This document shows positions 17,850 through 27,791 of a stretch of DNA of 64,000 bases, piece after piece. Location of the stretch: NCBI GenBank assembly GCA_020636475.1, contig JACJXU010000001.1:434001-498000 (forward strand). Reading direction: 5' to 3'. Under the pieces are notes generated by a model that saw nothing but the letters and a program-made list of their open reading frames with translations, was not told the origin of the DNA and searched no databases. Each line of letters begins with the position of its first letter. Positions within the stretch are counted from its first letter, which is position 1. This DNA comes from Chitinophagales bacterium (lineage in GTDB: Bacteria; Bacteroidota; Bacteroidia; Chitinophagales; UBA2359). Both the position numbers and the translations under genes were made by a program.

Positions 17850-18686
17850 ATGAAAAGCCTTATCATTCGCATTGAATGTGCAGATGCCATTGGATTGGTG
17901 TTTAAAATTACTGAAATATTTTTCCGTGCAAAACTCAATATCATTGAAAATGGAGAGTACGTGGACGAACTAAACAAACGTTTTTTTATGCGCTCGGTGG
18001 TTTCGGGACAAGTGCCTGACAATGAAGCACTTAAAAGAGATTTGCTACAAGTATTGCCGCAAGGTGCAAGGGTGGATATTTCTACCAATGATACGAAAAA
18101 AATTGTTGTTTTTGCTACCAAAGAGCACCATTGTTTAGGCGATTTGCTGTTGCGAAATTTGTACAAGCAAAGTAATTTTGAAATTCAGGCGGTTATTGCC
18201 AATCACGCTGACTTAGGCGATTTGGTGCGAAAGTTCAACCTGACTTTTCACTACCTGCCCACCGAAGGAAAAACGCGCCAAACACACGAAAGCAAAATAG
18301 GGACACTATTGGCAAAATATAACTACGATTACCTTGTTTTGGCTAAATACATGCGTATTCTCAGTCCCGAATTTGTGGCGCAATTTGCGTATAAAATCAT
18401 CAATATTCATCACTCATTTTTGCCTGCTTTTATTGGTGCGAAACCTTATAACCAAGCTTTTGAGCGAGGCGTAAAAATTATTGGTGCCACGGCGCATTTT
18501 GTTACAGACGATTTAGACCAAGGACCCATTATTTATCAAGATGTAATGAATGTGAGCCATCATTATACTGCCAAAGAACTGGCAAAAGCCGGCAAAGAAG
18601 TAGAAACAGCCGTGCTGGCGCGCGCCTTAGAATTAGTGTTTGAGGAGCGGGTGATGATAAACGGGAATAAGACAATTATTTTTTGA
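17850..18686 (+). CDS. purU: Formyltetrahydrofolate deformylase
   Basis: Hydrolyses 10-formyl-tetrahydrofolate to formate and tetrahydrofolate, balancing one-carbon pools and feeding PurT. The 278-residue protein has an N-terminal ACT domain (about residues 3-80: IIRIECADAIGLVFKITEIF) and a C-terminal formyltransferase fold (about 88-275). Catalytic-region motifs are NIHHSFLPAFIGAKPY and GATAHFVTDDLDQGPII, with the conserved His and Asp. It sits 27 nt after gpmI on the same strand. Its 3' end overlaps the small convergent membrane-protein gene by 11 nt. Confidence 0.95.
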   Translation: MKSLIIRIECADAIGLVFKITEIFFRAKLNIIENGEYVDELNKRFFMRSVVSGQVPDNEALKRDLLQVLPQGARVDISTNDTKKIVVFATKEHHCLGDLLLRNLYKQSNFEIQAVIANHADLGDLVRKFNLTFHYLPTEGKTRQTHESKIGTLLAKYNYDYLVLAKYMRILSPEFVAQFAYKIINIHHSFLPAFIGAKPYNQAFERGVKIIGATAHFVTDDLDQGPIIYQDVMNVSHHYTAKELAKAGKEVETAVLARALELVFEERVMINGNKTIIF

Positions 18687-18897
18687 GGGAGGAATAATCT
18701 AACAAATATATAAAAAATGGCAATATTATCATTGCAAGGTAAACACCTTTTGCTCCAGAAGAATAATTTGGGCTATGAATTATCGTTAGTAGGATCAAAT
18801 ATAGTATATTCATAACATTCGACAATACAAATAATAAAAGGTACTTCATCATCTTAGGTCTAATGGACAAAATTTTCTGTTCGTTTTTGGAAATCAA
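18676..18897 (-). CDS. Small hypothetical membrane protein
   Basis: A 73-residue frame with two clear hydrophobic segments (about residues 17-39 and 48-66) and a lysine-rich start and end. No family is recognised. It follows the NAD(P)HX repair gene by 59 nt on the same strand and overlaps the 3' end of purU by 11 nt. The amphipathic layout makes a real two-helix membrane protein plausible, but a chance frame in AT-rich DNA cannot be excluded. Confidence 0.5.
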   Translation of the reverse strand: MISKNEQKILSIRPKMMKYLLLFVLSNVMNILYLILLTIIHSPNYSSGAKGVYLAMIILPFFIYLLDYSSLKK

Positions 18898-18956
18898 CTT
18901 CCAATTTACTTGGAATTTCTCCGAAGTATGCTACTATTCCTTTTTTCGGATAGCGG

Positions 18957-20474
18957 CTAAATAGTCCGTATCTGCCCAAAAGCCGCCCCCAAGTTTTCAA
19001 TAATACGCGAAGCCGTAACCGCTTCTTCCGACAGTTTTTTGGCTGCAATATCACCTGCCAAGCCGTGTACATATACGCCCAAAATCGCTGCATGACTTGG
19101 CACATAGCCTTGCGCCAACAAACCCATAATAATCCCACAAAGTACATCGCCGCTTCCGGCAGTAGCCATTCCAGGATTTCCGGTGCTATTGAAATACACA
19201 CTACCGTCAGGAAGTGCTACGGCAGAATACGCTCCTTTCAACACCACTATCATTTCGTAGCGTTGGGCGAAATTTTGTAGTTTTTCCAATCGAGACTCGC
19301 TATCGGCAAATTTTTTTCCTACCAAACGCTCAAATTCTTTTACATGCGGCGTGAAAATGCTGTGCGGAATAATTGCCGACAACCATTCTTTATTTTTTGC
19401 AATAAGATTAATGGCATCGGCATCAAAAACCGCCGGACGCATCATTTGCTCAATGGTTTTGTACAAAGCCCATTCGGTAGTTGCGTCTGTACCAATGCCC
19501 GGACCTACGCCAAATGTATGATACGCATCTATTTCCGGCGCGTCTGTCCATTTTTCCTCATCTGAGTTATACTTGCACATTGCTTCGGGAACGGCAGTTT
19601 GCATAATAATATTAGCATTTTGCGGAATAAGGCAAGTGAGCAAGCCCAAACCCGCCGACAAAGCTGCTTTTGCCGACAATACTGCAGCACCCATTTTTCC
19701 TTCACTTCCGGCAATGAGCAAAGCGTGTCCAAAATTTCCTTTGTGGGCAAATTTCGGGCGTTGTTTTAGTATTTTGGCGACAAAATCGGCATCCAAATAA
19801 TGAGCAATATGCTCTGTTTCTTCAATGGCTTTTGCGTCTAAACCAATGTCTATCAAATACCAATCGCCTACGTATCGGTCATTTTCGGCAAACAAAAAAC
19901 TCATTTTAGGAAACTGAATACTCAAGGTAATATTGGCTTGCACAATAGCACCTTTGCGCTGCTCCTGATTATAGTCCACACACAAACCACTCGGCACGTC
20001 AATACTCACTACAAGCGCATTTTGCCGATTGATGTACTGAATAGCTTCCGCAAACGCGCCTTCTTCTACCGAACGATTTGTTCCGGTACCCAAAAGTGCA
20101 TCAATAACAATGGTATTGGCAGGCAAATTTTCATTTTCCTTTAAATAATTTAAATCGAAAATAGGTGTTCTTATTTTTTGCAATTTTTCGTAATTCAGCA
20201 AAAAATCTTGGCTTGCTTGTGCTATATCCGCTACAACAATTACAGATACCTCGTACCCACTTTGTTGCAACAATCGGGCTATCACCAAGCCGTCGCCGCC
20301 ATTGTTTCCCACACCGCAAAATACGCAAATGCTTTCCGGCGGCGAAAAATAGGTTTGCAACCAATGCGCACATGCATTGCCTGCACGTTCCATCAAATCT
20401 TCGGAACTTATTCCCTGATTTTCAATAGTTTGTTGGTCTATTTGTCTTGTTTTTTCGGCAGTAAATATTTTCAT
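18957..20474 (-). CDS. nnr: Bifunctional NAD(P)H-hydrate epimerase / ADP-dependent dehydratase
   Basis: Repairs damaged NADH and NADPH (NAD(P)HX). Of 505 residues, about 1-215 are the YjeF-N epimerase (RAGNACAHWL, FCGVGNNGGDGLVIAR, VIDALLGTGTNR, SIDVPSGLC) and about 230-505 the ribokinase-like dehydratase (GHALLIAGSEGKMGAA, HVKEF, VLKGAYSAV, GNPGMATAGSGDVLCG with the conserved GSGD). The start is placed at the ATG at 20474; a TTG two codons upstream is less likely. The gene is transcribed away from the polysaccharide cluster, with a 184-nt divergent gap. Confidence 0.95.
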   Translation of the reverse strand: MKIFTAEKTRQIDQQTIENQGISSEDLMERAGNACAHWLQTYFSPPESICVFCGVGNNGGDGLVIARLLQQSGYEVSVIVVADIAQASQDFLLNYEKLQKIRTPIFDLNYLKENENLPANTIVIDALLGTGTNRSVEEGAFAEAIQYINRQNALVVSIDVPSGLCVDYNQEQRKGAIVQANITLSIQFPKMSFLFAENDRYVGDWYLIDIGLDAKAIEETEHIAHYLDADFVAKILKQRPKFAHKGNFGHALLIAGSEGKMGAAVLSAKAALSAGLGLLTCLIPQNANIIMQTAVPEAMCKYNSDEEKWTDAPEIDAYHTFGVGPGIGTDATTEWALYKTIEQMMRPAVFDADAINLIAKNKEWLSAIIPHSIFTPHVKEFERLVGKKFADSESRLEKLQNFAQRYEMIVVLKGAYSAVALPDGSVYFNSTGNPGMATAGSGDVLCGIIMGLLAQGYVPSHAAILGVYVHGLAGDIAAKKLSEEAVTASRIIENLGAAFGQIRTI

Positions 20475-20658
20475 ACGCAAGCTAAAATTGAATTTTGTAT
20501 AATTTGGTACGATTATGGTGAAAATAAGTTCAGGCGTGCTTGAACGTTAGCATAATAGCACGATGATGTTATGGCAAATGAAAATGCTGCATCAAATATT
20601 ATGCAATTTATTAAAAATATTCAATTAACCAAAAGCATTTTGCTTAATCCCTGAATGC

Positions 20659-22860
20659 ATGGATATATTATACTTCCTAAAAGTTATTAGTAGAAAATGG
20701 TGGCTTATCTTGTTGGTATCGCTGATAAGTGCCATAGCGACCTATTATTTTTTGAGCCAGCAGCCAAAAAAATACTTTTCGCGTGTAACCATTTCTACCG
20801 GATTTATTGATGAGGTAAAATCTACTTTGATAGACGAATATGGTTTCCAAAGACCTTATATTCGCGAGTTTACGGTTGATAATAAATTTATATCTTTAGA
20901 AGAAGAGTTTAAGTCCCCGCAAGCCTTGTACTGGTTGGGATACAAACTTTTTCTGCACGATATCAATAGCCCTAAGCCTTTTAGCAACTTAGAGCGATTG
21001 TTGGATTTTTATTCCCCCGAAGAAATTGACAGAGCCGTAGAACTTTTTTTGCTGAAGTCCGATTCTTTGGTAAGTTTAGACCCCGACAAAGCAGAAGATG
21101 TGATATTGTTGGACATGTTGCAAAAAACGGGTTATTACCCCGATACGCTAAAACCCAACATCAATGCCGAACGCTACAAAGAAACAGACAACCTTCGGGT
21201 GGAATTTACTTCGCACAATCCACAACTTGCCGCATTTGCGGTAAATGAAATAAGCAAAGACATTATCCGCTATTATACCAATATTAAACAAATACGGGCT
21301 AAAAATACCGTAAGTTTTTTTGAGGAACAGGCAGATAACCGCAAAAATATTATGGATAGTAAAATTTCGGAGCTGAATCGCTTTAAAGTGATGAATAATA
21401 TTAGTGAGCTTTCGGAACAACGCAGTGCTTATATCAATAAAATTAATGAATTAGAAAGCCAAAAAGAAGAAGCCAAGAAAAATATTGAAGCAAATTTAAA
21501 AGGTATTCAGAATATTGACATTTACCTTACGCAAGGTACAAAAGATTATGAAACTATTCAACTCAAAAACAAGGCAATTGAAGATTTGCGCAAAAGGCGC
21601 GACAATTTGTTGAACAAATATATTGCCACAGGGCAAAACGATGAAAATATACGCTTGGAGTTGGAAATGGTGAAAAACGAATTGGAAACCCAAATAAAAG
21701 CTACTGCCAGCGACAACGGACTTTATACTGCCAGCAGCGACCAAGAGCTTATTTTGAAAAAAATAGACTACGAAATTGAGTTGGAAGGAGCCAAAACAAG
21801 CCTTTCGCTTATTGATGCGGAAATAACGCGCCTGCGTACAAAACTCGCCGAATTGGTGCAGTTGGAAGCCAATGTACAAGCCATAGAGCAGCAAGTAACG
21901 GTAGCTTCGGAAGAATATGGCAAGGTGGTGACAAAGTTGGAAGACTCGAAAGTAGCTTTGGGTGGTGCCGAAAACACACTCAATATTATTGAAGATGGAA
22001 AAGTTGCCCAAACGCCTATTTCTCAGAAAAAAAGTATCATTGCAACAATGGCTGGCTTGGGTACTTTGGCACTTTGTAGTGTGTTGCTGTTTATTTCGGT
22101 GTTTTTTGACAGACGCTACCACTCGCCGCAAAATATTCAGCGTCTTTTGCAAGAAAATATCTTGGAATATGTGCCGCAAATACAGTTTCAGCAGTTGGAT
22201 TTGGAACGCTACTTTAATAGTGTGAGCCAACATGAAAAAGACGAAACTTTTAAGCAAAATCTGCGCAAGCTGCGTTTTTATATCGAAAATAATCGCCTAA
22301 AAAAATGGATTTTTACCAGCAACGAAGAAGGTGAAGGAAAAACCTTTATCATCAGTGCGTTGGCGTATTTGTTTGCGCTGAACAAGCACAAAGTGTTGGT
22401 AATAGATGCCAATTTTAAGCACAATGGGCTTACGCAAATGCTGATGCAGGAAAAACAAGAAGCCAATCTTACCGCCAATGAGTTGATTAAAGACTATGGG
22501 CTGGACAAAGTATTTGTTTCGCAAAAACTCATTAAGTTAGATGAGCAAGCCGGCGTTGATGTAATTGGGTGCTATGGCAATTTGCTGTCGCCTTCGGAAA
22601 TACTATCGGGCAAAGATTTTGATAAATTATTGGAAGAACTAATGTATATTTACGACTACATTTTAATAGAAACGCCGGCGATGTCGCAATACAGCGATAC
22701 ACGCGAACTGATTGGATTTTGTGATGCAATAATGATGGTGGTGTCGGCGGAAACGTCTTACAAATCGCGCCACAAAAGCAATATATCGTTTCTTCAAAAT
22801 GTACCGAAACACTTTGCCGGATTGATTTTGAATAAGGCAAAACAAGAAAATTTTTATTAG
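20659..22860 (+). CDS. Wzc-like chain-length determinant with bacterial tyrosine kinase domain
   Basis: Controls polymer length and export of surface polysaccharide. Of 733 residues, the first helix (about 14-32, WWLILLVSLISAIATYYF) and a second near 473-490 frame a long periplasmic region with coiled coils. The cytoplasmic BY-kinase domain follows: Walker A NEEGEGKT (Lys561) and Walker A' VLVIDANF. A Walker B-like ILIETPAMSQYSD is present. BY-kinases usually end in a tyrosine cluster; here only the last residue (ENFY) is a tyrosine, so autophosphorylation may be reduced or use other sites. It heads the polysaccharide cluster and is followed after 38 nt by the flippase. Confidence 0.92.
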   Translation: MDILYFLKVISRKWWLILLVSLISAIATYYFLSQQPKKYFSRVTISTGFIDEVKSTLIDEYGFQRPYIREFTVDNKFISLEEEFKSPQALYWLGYKLFLHDINSPKPFSNLERLLDFYSPEEIDRAVELFLLKSDSLVSLDPDKAEDVILLDMLQKTGYYPDTLKPNINAERYKETDNLRVEFTSHNPQLAAFAVNEISKDIIRYYTNIKQIRAKNTVSFFEEQADNRKNIMDSKISELNRFKVMNNISELSEQRSAYINKINELESQKEEAKKNIEANLKGIQNIDIYLTQGTKDYETIQLKNKAIEDLRKRRDNLLNKYIATGQNDENIRLELEMVKNELETQIKATASDNGLYTASSDQELILKKIDYEIELEGAKTSLSLIDAEITRLRTKLAELVQLEANVQAIEQQVTVASEEYGKVVTKLEDSKVALGGAENTLNIIEDGKVAQTPISQKKSIIATMAGLGTLALCSVLLFISVFFDRRYHSPQNIQRLLQENILEYVPQIQFQQLDLERYFNSVSQHEKDETFKQNLRKLRFYIENNRLKKWIFTSNEEGEGKTFIISALAYLFALNKHKVLVIDANFKHNGLTQMLMQEKQEANLTANELIKDYGLDKVFVSQKLIKLDEQAGVDVIGCYGNLLSPSEILSGKDFDKLLEELMYIYDYILIETPAMSQYSDTRELIGFCDAIMMVVSAETSYKSRHKSNISFLQNVPKHFAGLILNKAKQENFY

Positions 22861-22898
22861 AAAAAAAGATATTTTTAGGCTACTGTTGCACACGCTCC

Positions 22899-24242
22899 AT
22901 GTTTAAACTTTCCCAAAATTATTGGTACAAGTCGGGTTTGTTAACGCTTTTAGAAGGTTCTATCAGTACCTTTTTGGGCTTTGCGGGCGTTTTTTTGCTA
23001 TTGCGCAGTCTTTCCAAAGATGCTTATGGTACGTGGGTACTTTTTTTTACGGTAAGTTCTTTTGTAGAAATGGCGCGCTATGGTATGGTGCAAAATGCTT
23101 TGGTGCGCTTTTTGGCGTATACCGACAAGGAGCAATATCCGCGTATTGCCACTACCTCTTTTTTCATCAATTTCGGGCTTACTGTTTTTAGTGTTTTGCT
23201 GCTTTTGGGGCTGGCTACGCCTTTAAGCAAATTGTGGAACGTACCCGAACTTCCACCCATGTTGCATTACTATTGCATTACCACTATTTTCCTTACGCCG
23301 CTTACGCAGTTCAATTTTATGCAGCAGGCAAACCTCGACTTCAAGGGAATTTTCTTTGCCAATATTAGTTATCGCCTTATTTTTTTTCTTTATGTGCTGT
23401 ACCGTTTTGTCCATGACCACCAAATAAGTTTACTATCCTTGGCGCAAGTACAAACCTTTGCAGCAATGTGTGCGGCACTCCTTTCTTATTTTTTGGCAAA
23501 ACCCTACTTGCGTTTTAGCAAGCAAATTAGTCTTCATTGGCTGTATCAGTTGCTGCATTTCGGGAAATATGTATTTGGCACAAACTTGGTGTCGATGCTT
23601 TCGCGCAATTTAGACCGTATGATGCTGGGCGCAATGCACACTACAACCGAAGTAAGTCTTTATGATGTGGCCATTAAAATAAACAATCTGTTGGAAGTGC
23701 CTTCTACGGCAATCGCTTCGGTGGTGTATCCGCAAAATGCTATTCGCTCGCAAGCACAAGGCAAGGAGGCAGTGCGTTATTTGTACGAAAAATCGGTAGG
23801 AGCTATTTTGGCAATCGTTATTCCGGGCATATTGCTATTCGTTATTTTTGCCAAACCCATTGTAGAAATTATAGCCGGAAGTGCCTACCAAGAAGCGGCA
23901 CATATTTTAGTTATTACGGTACTGTTTACGCTGTACATTCCTTTCGCCCGACAGTTTGGTACTATTCTCGACTCTTCGGGCAAGCCGCGCACCAATTTTT
24001 TGTTTGTACTCACAGGTTTTGTCCTCACTTTTTTGTGTAATTATTTCTTTATTCAAAAATACGATACCATTGGAGCAGCTTATGGCACACTATTGGCTTA
24101 TACCATTATGTTTATTGCCAATCAGTATTATTTATACAAAACCTACAATATCAGAACATTTAAAACTTTTAGCTATACACTTTTATTTTATAAAAATATT
24201 TTTCTATATATAAAAAATAAATTTTTCAACCCCAAAGCCTAA
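22899..24242 (+). CDS. Wzx-like polysaccharide flippase
   Basis: A 447-residue MOP-superfamily membrane protein with about 12 hydrophobic segments across its length. The N-terminus (TLLEGSISTFLGFAGVFLLL, SKDAYGTWVLFFTVSSF) has the usual layout of oligosaccharide flippases. FGTNLVSMLSRNLDRMMLGAM contains the family's conserved D/R region. It probably moves lipid-linked repeat units across the inner membrane. It lies between the BY-kinase and a glycosyltransferase (6 nt gap), consistent with a Wzx/Wzy-type pathway. Confidence 0.9.
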   Translation: MFKLSQNYWYKSGLLTLLEGSISTFLGFAGVFLLLRSLSKDAYGTWVLFFTVSSFVEMARYGMVQNALVRFLAYTDKEQYPRIATTSFFINFGLTVFSVLLLLGLATPLSKLWNVPELPPMLHYYCITTIFLTPLTQFNFMQQANLDFKGIFFANISYRLIFFLYVLYRFVHDHQISLLSLAQVQTFAAMCAALLSYFLAKPYLRFSKQISLHWLYQLLHFGKYVFGTNLVSMLSRNLDRMMLGAMHTTTEVSLYDVAIKINNLLEVPSTAIASVVYPQNAIRSQAQGKEAVRYLYEKSVGAILAIVIPGILLFVIFAKPIVEIIAGSAYQEAAHILVITVLFTLYIPFARQFGTILDSSGKPRTNFLFVLTGFVLTFLCNYFFIQKYDTIGAAYGTLLAYTIMFIANQYYLYKTYNIRTFKTFSYTLLFYKNIFLYIKNKFFNPKA

Positions 24243-24248
24243 AACTCA

Positions 24249-25463
24249 ATGTACGATTTAGCCTCCACAGATATTATCATTTTAAGCATGTCGCGTTGGG
24301 ACGGAATCTATTCTTCTGCCATTCTGTCCATGGCAAAAGCTATGGCGGCACATCAGCGCGTATTTTACATCGACCACCCGTTTACGGCAAAAGATTACAT
24401 CAAAGGCTATCGAAACGAAGAAGTACTCAGTCGCAAAAATATGTTATTGGGCAAAAGCAAACCTTTTAGGCAAGTATTCGACGACCTACCCAATTTTGTT
24501 GCTGTAACGCCACCTATTATGCTTCCTGTCAATTTTTTGTCGAACAATTTTTTATATAAAAAAGGAGCAAGTATAAACGACAAAAGACTTTTTGGCTGCA
24601 TACAGAAAATTATAGACGAATACCGGATTAATGAATACATTTTTATCAATTCGTTCAATCCTTTTTATGTGCAAAAATGGTCGGAAGCGGTAGAAAAACC
24701 TTTGTTGTACGTATATCAGTCGCGCGATGACATCAGTCAGGAAAGCTATATAGCGCGTCATGGTATTCGTTTGGAACAAGCGCAAATTCGGCAAGCAGAT
24801 GTTGCTTTGGCAACTTCGCGCCAATTGTGCCAAAAACTAAGTGCAAGCAGCGGCAAAAAAGTAGCGTATCTGCCCAGTGGCGTTGCCGTAAATATTTTCA
24901 CGAAACCCATGCCGATACCCAAAGAGTTGGAATCTATACCACAAGCGCGTATTATTTACACCGGAAACATCAGCAACTTGCGTATGGACTACAAACTGCT
25001 GCAATATTTGTCCCAAAATTTGCGCGACTTTTCGTTTGTGTTTATTGGTGAAAAAAGTGTAGTGCCTGCCGAGATTTTACAGCTCCCTAATTTTCATTTT
25101 TTAGGTACAAAACACATCAGCGAGTTGGGAGCGTATTTGCAACATTGTCAGGTTGGGATTATTCCTTTTGCTTGCAATACGCTTACCAAAAGTATTTATC
25201 CGCTAAAAATAAATGAGTATTTGGCTTGCAAACTTCCGGTAGTAAGTACGCCATTTTCGGAAGATTTACAGGATTTTGGCGAACACATTAGTTTGGCACA
25301 TTCGTATGAAGATTTCGCGGCGGCTATAAAAAAATATTATTTACTGAACAGTCCAAATATTTTAGGCAAAGAAATTGCTGTACAAAATAGTTGGGAAAAC
25401 AGACGATTACAGTTTTTTGATATACTAAAATCTTATCAAACACTACCAGCAAATGTTGCTTAA
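24249..25463 (+). CDS. GT-B fold glycosyltransferase (family 1/4-like)
   Basis: A 404-residue soluble glycosyltransferase. The N-terminal half contains the acceptor-side Rossmann domain (DIIILSMSRWDGIYSSAILS). The C-terminal half has the nucleotide-sugar region ARIIYTGNISNLRMDYKLL and KSIYPLKINEYLACKLPVVS, where the EY..C..PVV element resembles the GT4 donor-binding motif. Donor and acceptor are unknown. It starts 6 nt after the flippase and belongs to the polysaccharide cluster. Confidence 0.85.
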   Translation: MYDLASTDIIILSMSRWDGIYSSAILSMAKAMAAHQRVFYIDHPFTAKDYIKGYRNEEVLSRKNMLLGKSKPFRQVFDDLPNFVAVTPPIMLPVNFLSNNFLYKKGASINDKRLFGCIQKIIDEYRINEYIFINSFNPFYVQKWSEAVEKPLLYVYQSRDDISQESYIARHGIRLEQAQIRQADVALATSRQLCQKLSASSGKKVAYLPSGVAVNIFTKPMPIPKELESIPQARIIYTGNISNLRMDYKLLQYLSQNLRDFSFVFIGEKSVVPAEILQLPNFHFLGTKHISELGAYLQHCQVGIIPFACNTLTKSIYPLKINEYLACKLPVVSTPFSEDLQDFGEHISLAHSYEDFAAAIKKYYLLNSPNILGKEIAVQNSWENRRLQFFDILKSYQTLPANVA

Positions 25464-25504
25464 ATGGCGTAACTTTTAAGTAAAAACGCTTCTAAAGATA
25501 AAAA

Positions 25505-26140
25505 ATGATGAATATAATTGCCCAACTCAAAGCGAAAATAAAAGCAAACGCAAAGCTAAAGGCTTGGGCAATTTATTTGATGCAACCCCAGAACCAAGCG
25601 CGTCCACGTTGGTGGGTTCGCACTTTTGTAAATCCTTGGGTGCATTACAAAGGTAAAAAAAGTCGCATTGGTACGCTGGTGCGCTTGGACGTATTTCCGT
25701 ACAACCGTTTCGACTTGGGCGCGCAGGCAACGATTGAGGATTTTGCTACGATTAATAATGGCGTAGGCGATGTGCTTATTGGTAGCGGAAGTTTGGTTGG
25801 CATTGGTTGTGTACTTATTGGTCCGCTTACGCTGGGCAACAATGTGATGTTTGCACAGCACATTGTGGTTTCGGGTTTGAACCATCAGTATCAAAATATT
25901 GATGTTCCCATTAACCAGCAGCCGATAAGTACGCAAGCGGTTTTTATTGATGATGATTGCTGGATTGGTGCCAATGCAGTAATTACGGCGGGTGTGCGCA
26001 TTGGCAAACATTCGGTGATTGCGGCGGGCAGTGTTGTCACAAAGGATATTCCACCGTTTAGTATTGCGGGCGGAAATCCGGCTAAAATTTTGAAACAATA
26101 TAATAAAACAACCCAAATGTGGGAAAAAATAACGATTTGA
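25505..26140 (+). CDS. Left-handed beta-helix acyltransferase (WcaF/maltose O-acetyltransferase-like)
   Basis: A 211-residue hexapeptide-repeat acetyltransferase. Hexapeptide turns are visible from about residue 75 ([36 protein letters not shown]) and again at [20 protein letters not shown] and [25 protein letters not shown] carries the usual catalytic histidine region. [15 protein letters not shown] is the standard C-terminal signature. It likely O-acetylates a sugar of the exported polymer. Two start codons (ATG ATG) are adjacent at 25505. Its stop overlaps the start of the next small gene (TGATG). Confidence 0.9.
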   Translation: MMNIIAQLKAKIKANAKLKAWAIYLMQPQNQARPRWWVRTFVNPWVHYKGKKSRIGTLVRLDVFPYNRFDLGAQATIEDFATINNGVGDVLIGSGSLVGIGCVLIGPLTLGNNVMFAQHIVVSGLNHQYQNIDVPINQQPISTQAVFIDDDCWIGANAVITAGVRIGKHSVIAAGSVVTKDIPPFSIAGGNPAKILKQYNKTTQMWEKITI

Positions 26141-26271
26141 TGTTTAAATACAATAGAAATAACTGGGGCGGCAAAGAGTTGAATGGCACGCAAAAATTCT
26201 TAGAGTTTTTGTTGATACTACTGAGTTTTTTGATTTGTATGGGATTTTTTGTCAAAATAGTTTTTTTATAA
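26140..26271 (+). CDS. Small single-pass membrane peptide of the polysaccharide cluster
   Basis: A 43-residue frame whose ATG shares its A with the TGA stop of the acyltransferase gene, a classic translational coupling. It has a polar N-terminus ([20 protein letters not shown]) and one hydrophobic helix (LEFLLILLSFLICMGFFVKIVFL is its full extent in two halves: LEFLLILLSFLI and CMGFFVKIVFL). It ends 8 nt before the Wzy-like gene. No family is recognised. The coupling and exact fit between two genes support a real product, possibly an accessory subunit of the polymerase. Confidence 0.55.
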   Translation: MFKYNRNNWGGKELNGTQKFLEFLLILLSFLICMGFFVKIVFL

Positions 26272-26279
26272 AATAAAGC

Positions 26280-27791
26280 ATGCAAAACCACCCAAACCAT
26301 ATTATAATTACCTCCAACAAAGACTCAAAAAATCGGTCTTTCTCGAGTTTGTGGCAACAACTGAATGCTGCATTTTTGGGAAATAGCGGCACTACTTGGT
26401 TTTTGTGGACGGTACTTGCCCTTGTAAGTCTTGCGATGGCATGGCTTATTGCGCAAGGTGGGCTGAAGTTGGGAGCTATTTTGCCTATTGTAGTGATAGG
26501 CGTTCCGGTTTTGGTTGCTTCGGTGTTTTGGTTGCGTTTTGGTGTGGTGGTTACGCTTACGGCATCTTTTTTTATTTTGGGCATAAAGAAATTCTTGCCC
26601 GGCGAAGCTCCTTTGGGTTTGCTCTTAGACCTTTTGGTATTTTTAATGTTTTTTGGCTTGTTGGTAAAAATTTCCCGCGATAAAGACCTTAAAGCGTTTT
26701 ATTCGCCTATCAGCGTCATTGTGTTTGTCTGGATAATGTACAATCTGCTGGAAGTTGCCAATCCGTATGCAGAGTCGCGCATGGCATGGTTTTATACGGT
26801 ACGCGGCTTGGCGGGAATTGTATTGCTGTTTTATATTGTTACCTATACTTTTTCCGATTTTAAATATATTAAACAACTCAGCCTCGTTCTCATAATATTG
26901 GCGCTGCTGGCAGGACTTTATGGCTTGGCGCAGGAATTTATGGGGTTCAATCGTTTTGAGTACGCTTGGATATATGCCGAAGAACAACGTTTCAAACTCA
27001 TTTATCAATGGGGGCGTTTTCGCAAGTTTTCGTTTTTATCCGACCCTACTACTTTTGGTATTTTGTGTTCGTATATGCTTATTTTTAGTGCGGTACTATT
27101 AATGGGCAAAAACTCCAGAAATTTTAAAATTTTTCTTGGATTTACCTGTATCGTATTGTTTTTGGGTATGATATATTCCGGTACACGCACAGCATATGTA
27201 ATGTTGCCTGCGGGTGGAATTTTTTATGCTTTGCTTACCTTGCGCAAACAAATTCTCGCGCTGATGGTGCTGGGCATACTTTTTTTGGGTTTTGTTATTA
27301 TGATTCCTACTTCCAATCCTAATTTATATCGTTTTCAGTCGGCATTTAAGCCGCAAAAGGAGCGTTCACTCAATGTGCGCTTAGACAACCAAAAAATGAT
27401 ACAGCCTTTTATACAGTCGCATCCTATGGGCGGTGGCGCAGGCAGTACAGGTACTTGGGGAAAGCGTTTTTCGCCCAATTCTTTTTTAGCCAATTTCCCG
27501 CCCGACAGTGGTTATGTGCGCATTGCCGTAGAGTTGGGTTGGTTAGGATTGTTTATTTATTGCAGTATGTTTTTTATTGTGCTTCAAACAGGCATTTACA
27601 ATTATATTCGGTGTACACAAGCCGAAATTAAGACTTATTACGAAGCTTTTTTAACCTTAATTTTTGTGCTTACCCTTGCCAATTATCCGCAAGAAGCCGT
27701 AATTTTAGTTCCAAATAGTTTAGTATATTTTATTAGTGCAGCAGCTTTAATCAGGCTTAAAGATTTTAATAACCAACTTAGTTATGCGTAA
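26280..27791 (+). CDS. O-antigen polymerase/ligase-like membrane protein (Wzy/WaaL family)
   Basis: A 503-residue integral membrane protein with about 11-12 hydrophobic segments starting near residue 38. The large loop between late helices (about residues 355-415) contains SLNVRLDNQKMIQPFIQSHP and GGGAGSTGTWGKRF, the pattern of the Wzy_C/O-antigen ligase family, including the conserved SHPxxGxG element. It probably polymerises or ligates repeat units on the periplasmic face. The last 8 nt overlap the following glycosyltransferase gene, so the two are coupled. Confidence 0.85.
   Translation: MQNHPNHIIITSNKDSKNRSFSSLWQQLNAAFLGNSGTTWFLWTVLALVSLAMAWLIAQGGLKLGAILPIVVIGVPVLVASVFWLRFGVVVTLTASFFILGIKKFLPGEAPLGLLLDLLVFLMFFGLLVKISRDKDLKAFYSPISVIVFVWIMYNLLEVANPYAESRMAWFYTVRGLAGIVLLFYIVTYTFSDFKYIKQLSLVLIILALLAGLYGLAQEFMGFNRFEYAWIYAEEQRFKLIYQWGRFRKFSFLSDPTTFGILCSYMLIFSAVLLMGKNSRNFKIFLGFTCIVLFLGMIYSGTRTAYVMLPAGGIFYALLTLRKQILALMVLGILFLGFVIMIPTSNPNLYRFQSAFKPQKERSLNVRLDNQKMIQPFIQSHPMGGGAGSTGTWGKRFSPNSFLANFPPDSGYVRIAVELGWLGLFIYCSMFFIVLQTGIYNYIRCTQAEIKTYYEAFLTLIFVLTLANYPQEAVILVPNSLVYFISAAALIRLKDFNNQLSYA

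Noticed and set aside
20481-20658. Search for a riboswitch or attenuator before the polysaccharide cluster
   Set aside because: No recognisable conserved riboswitch core or terminator-antiterminator pair was found; only AT-rich divergent promoter space.
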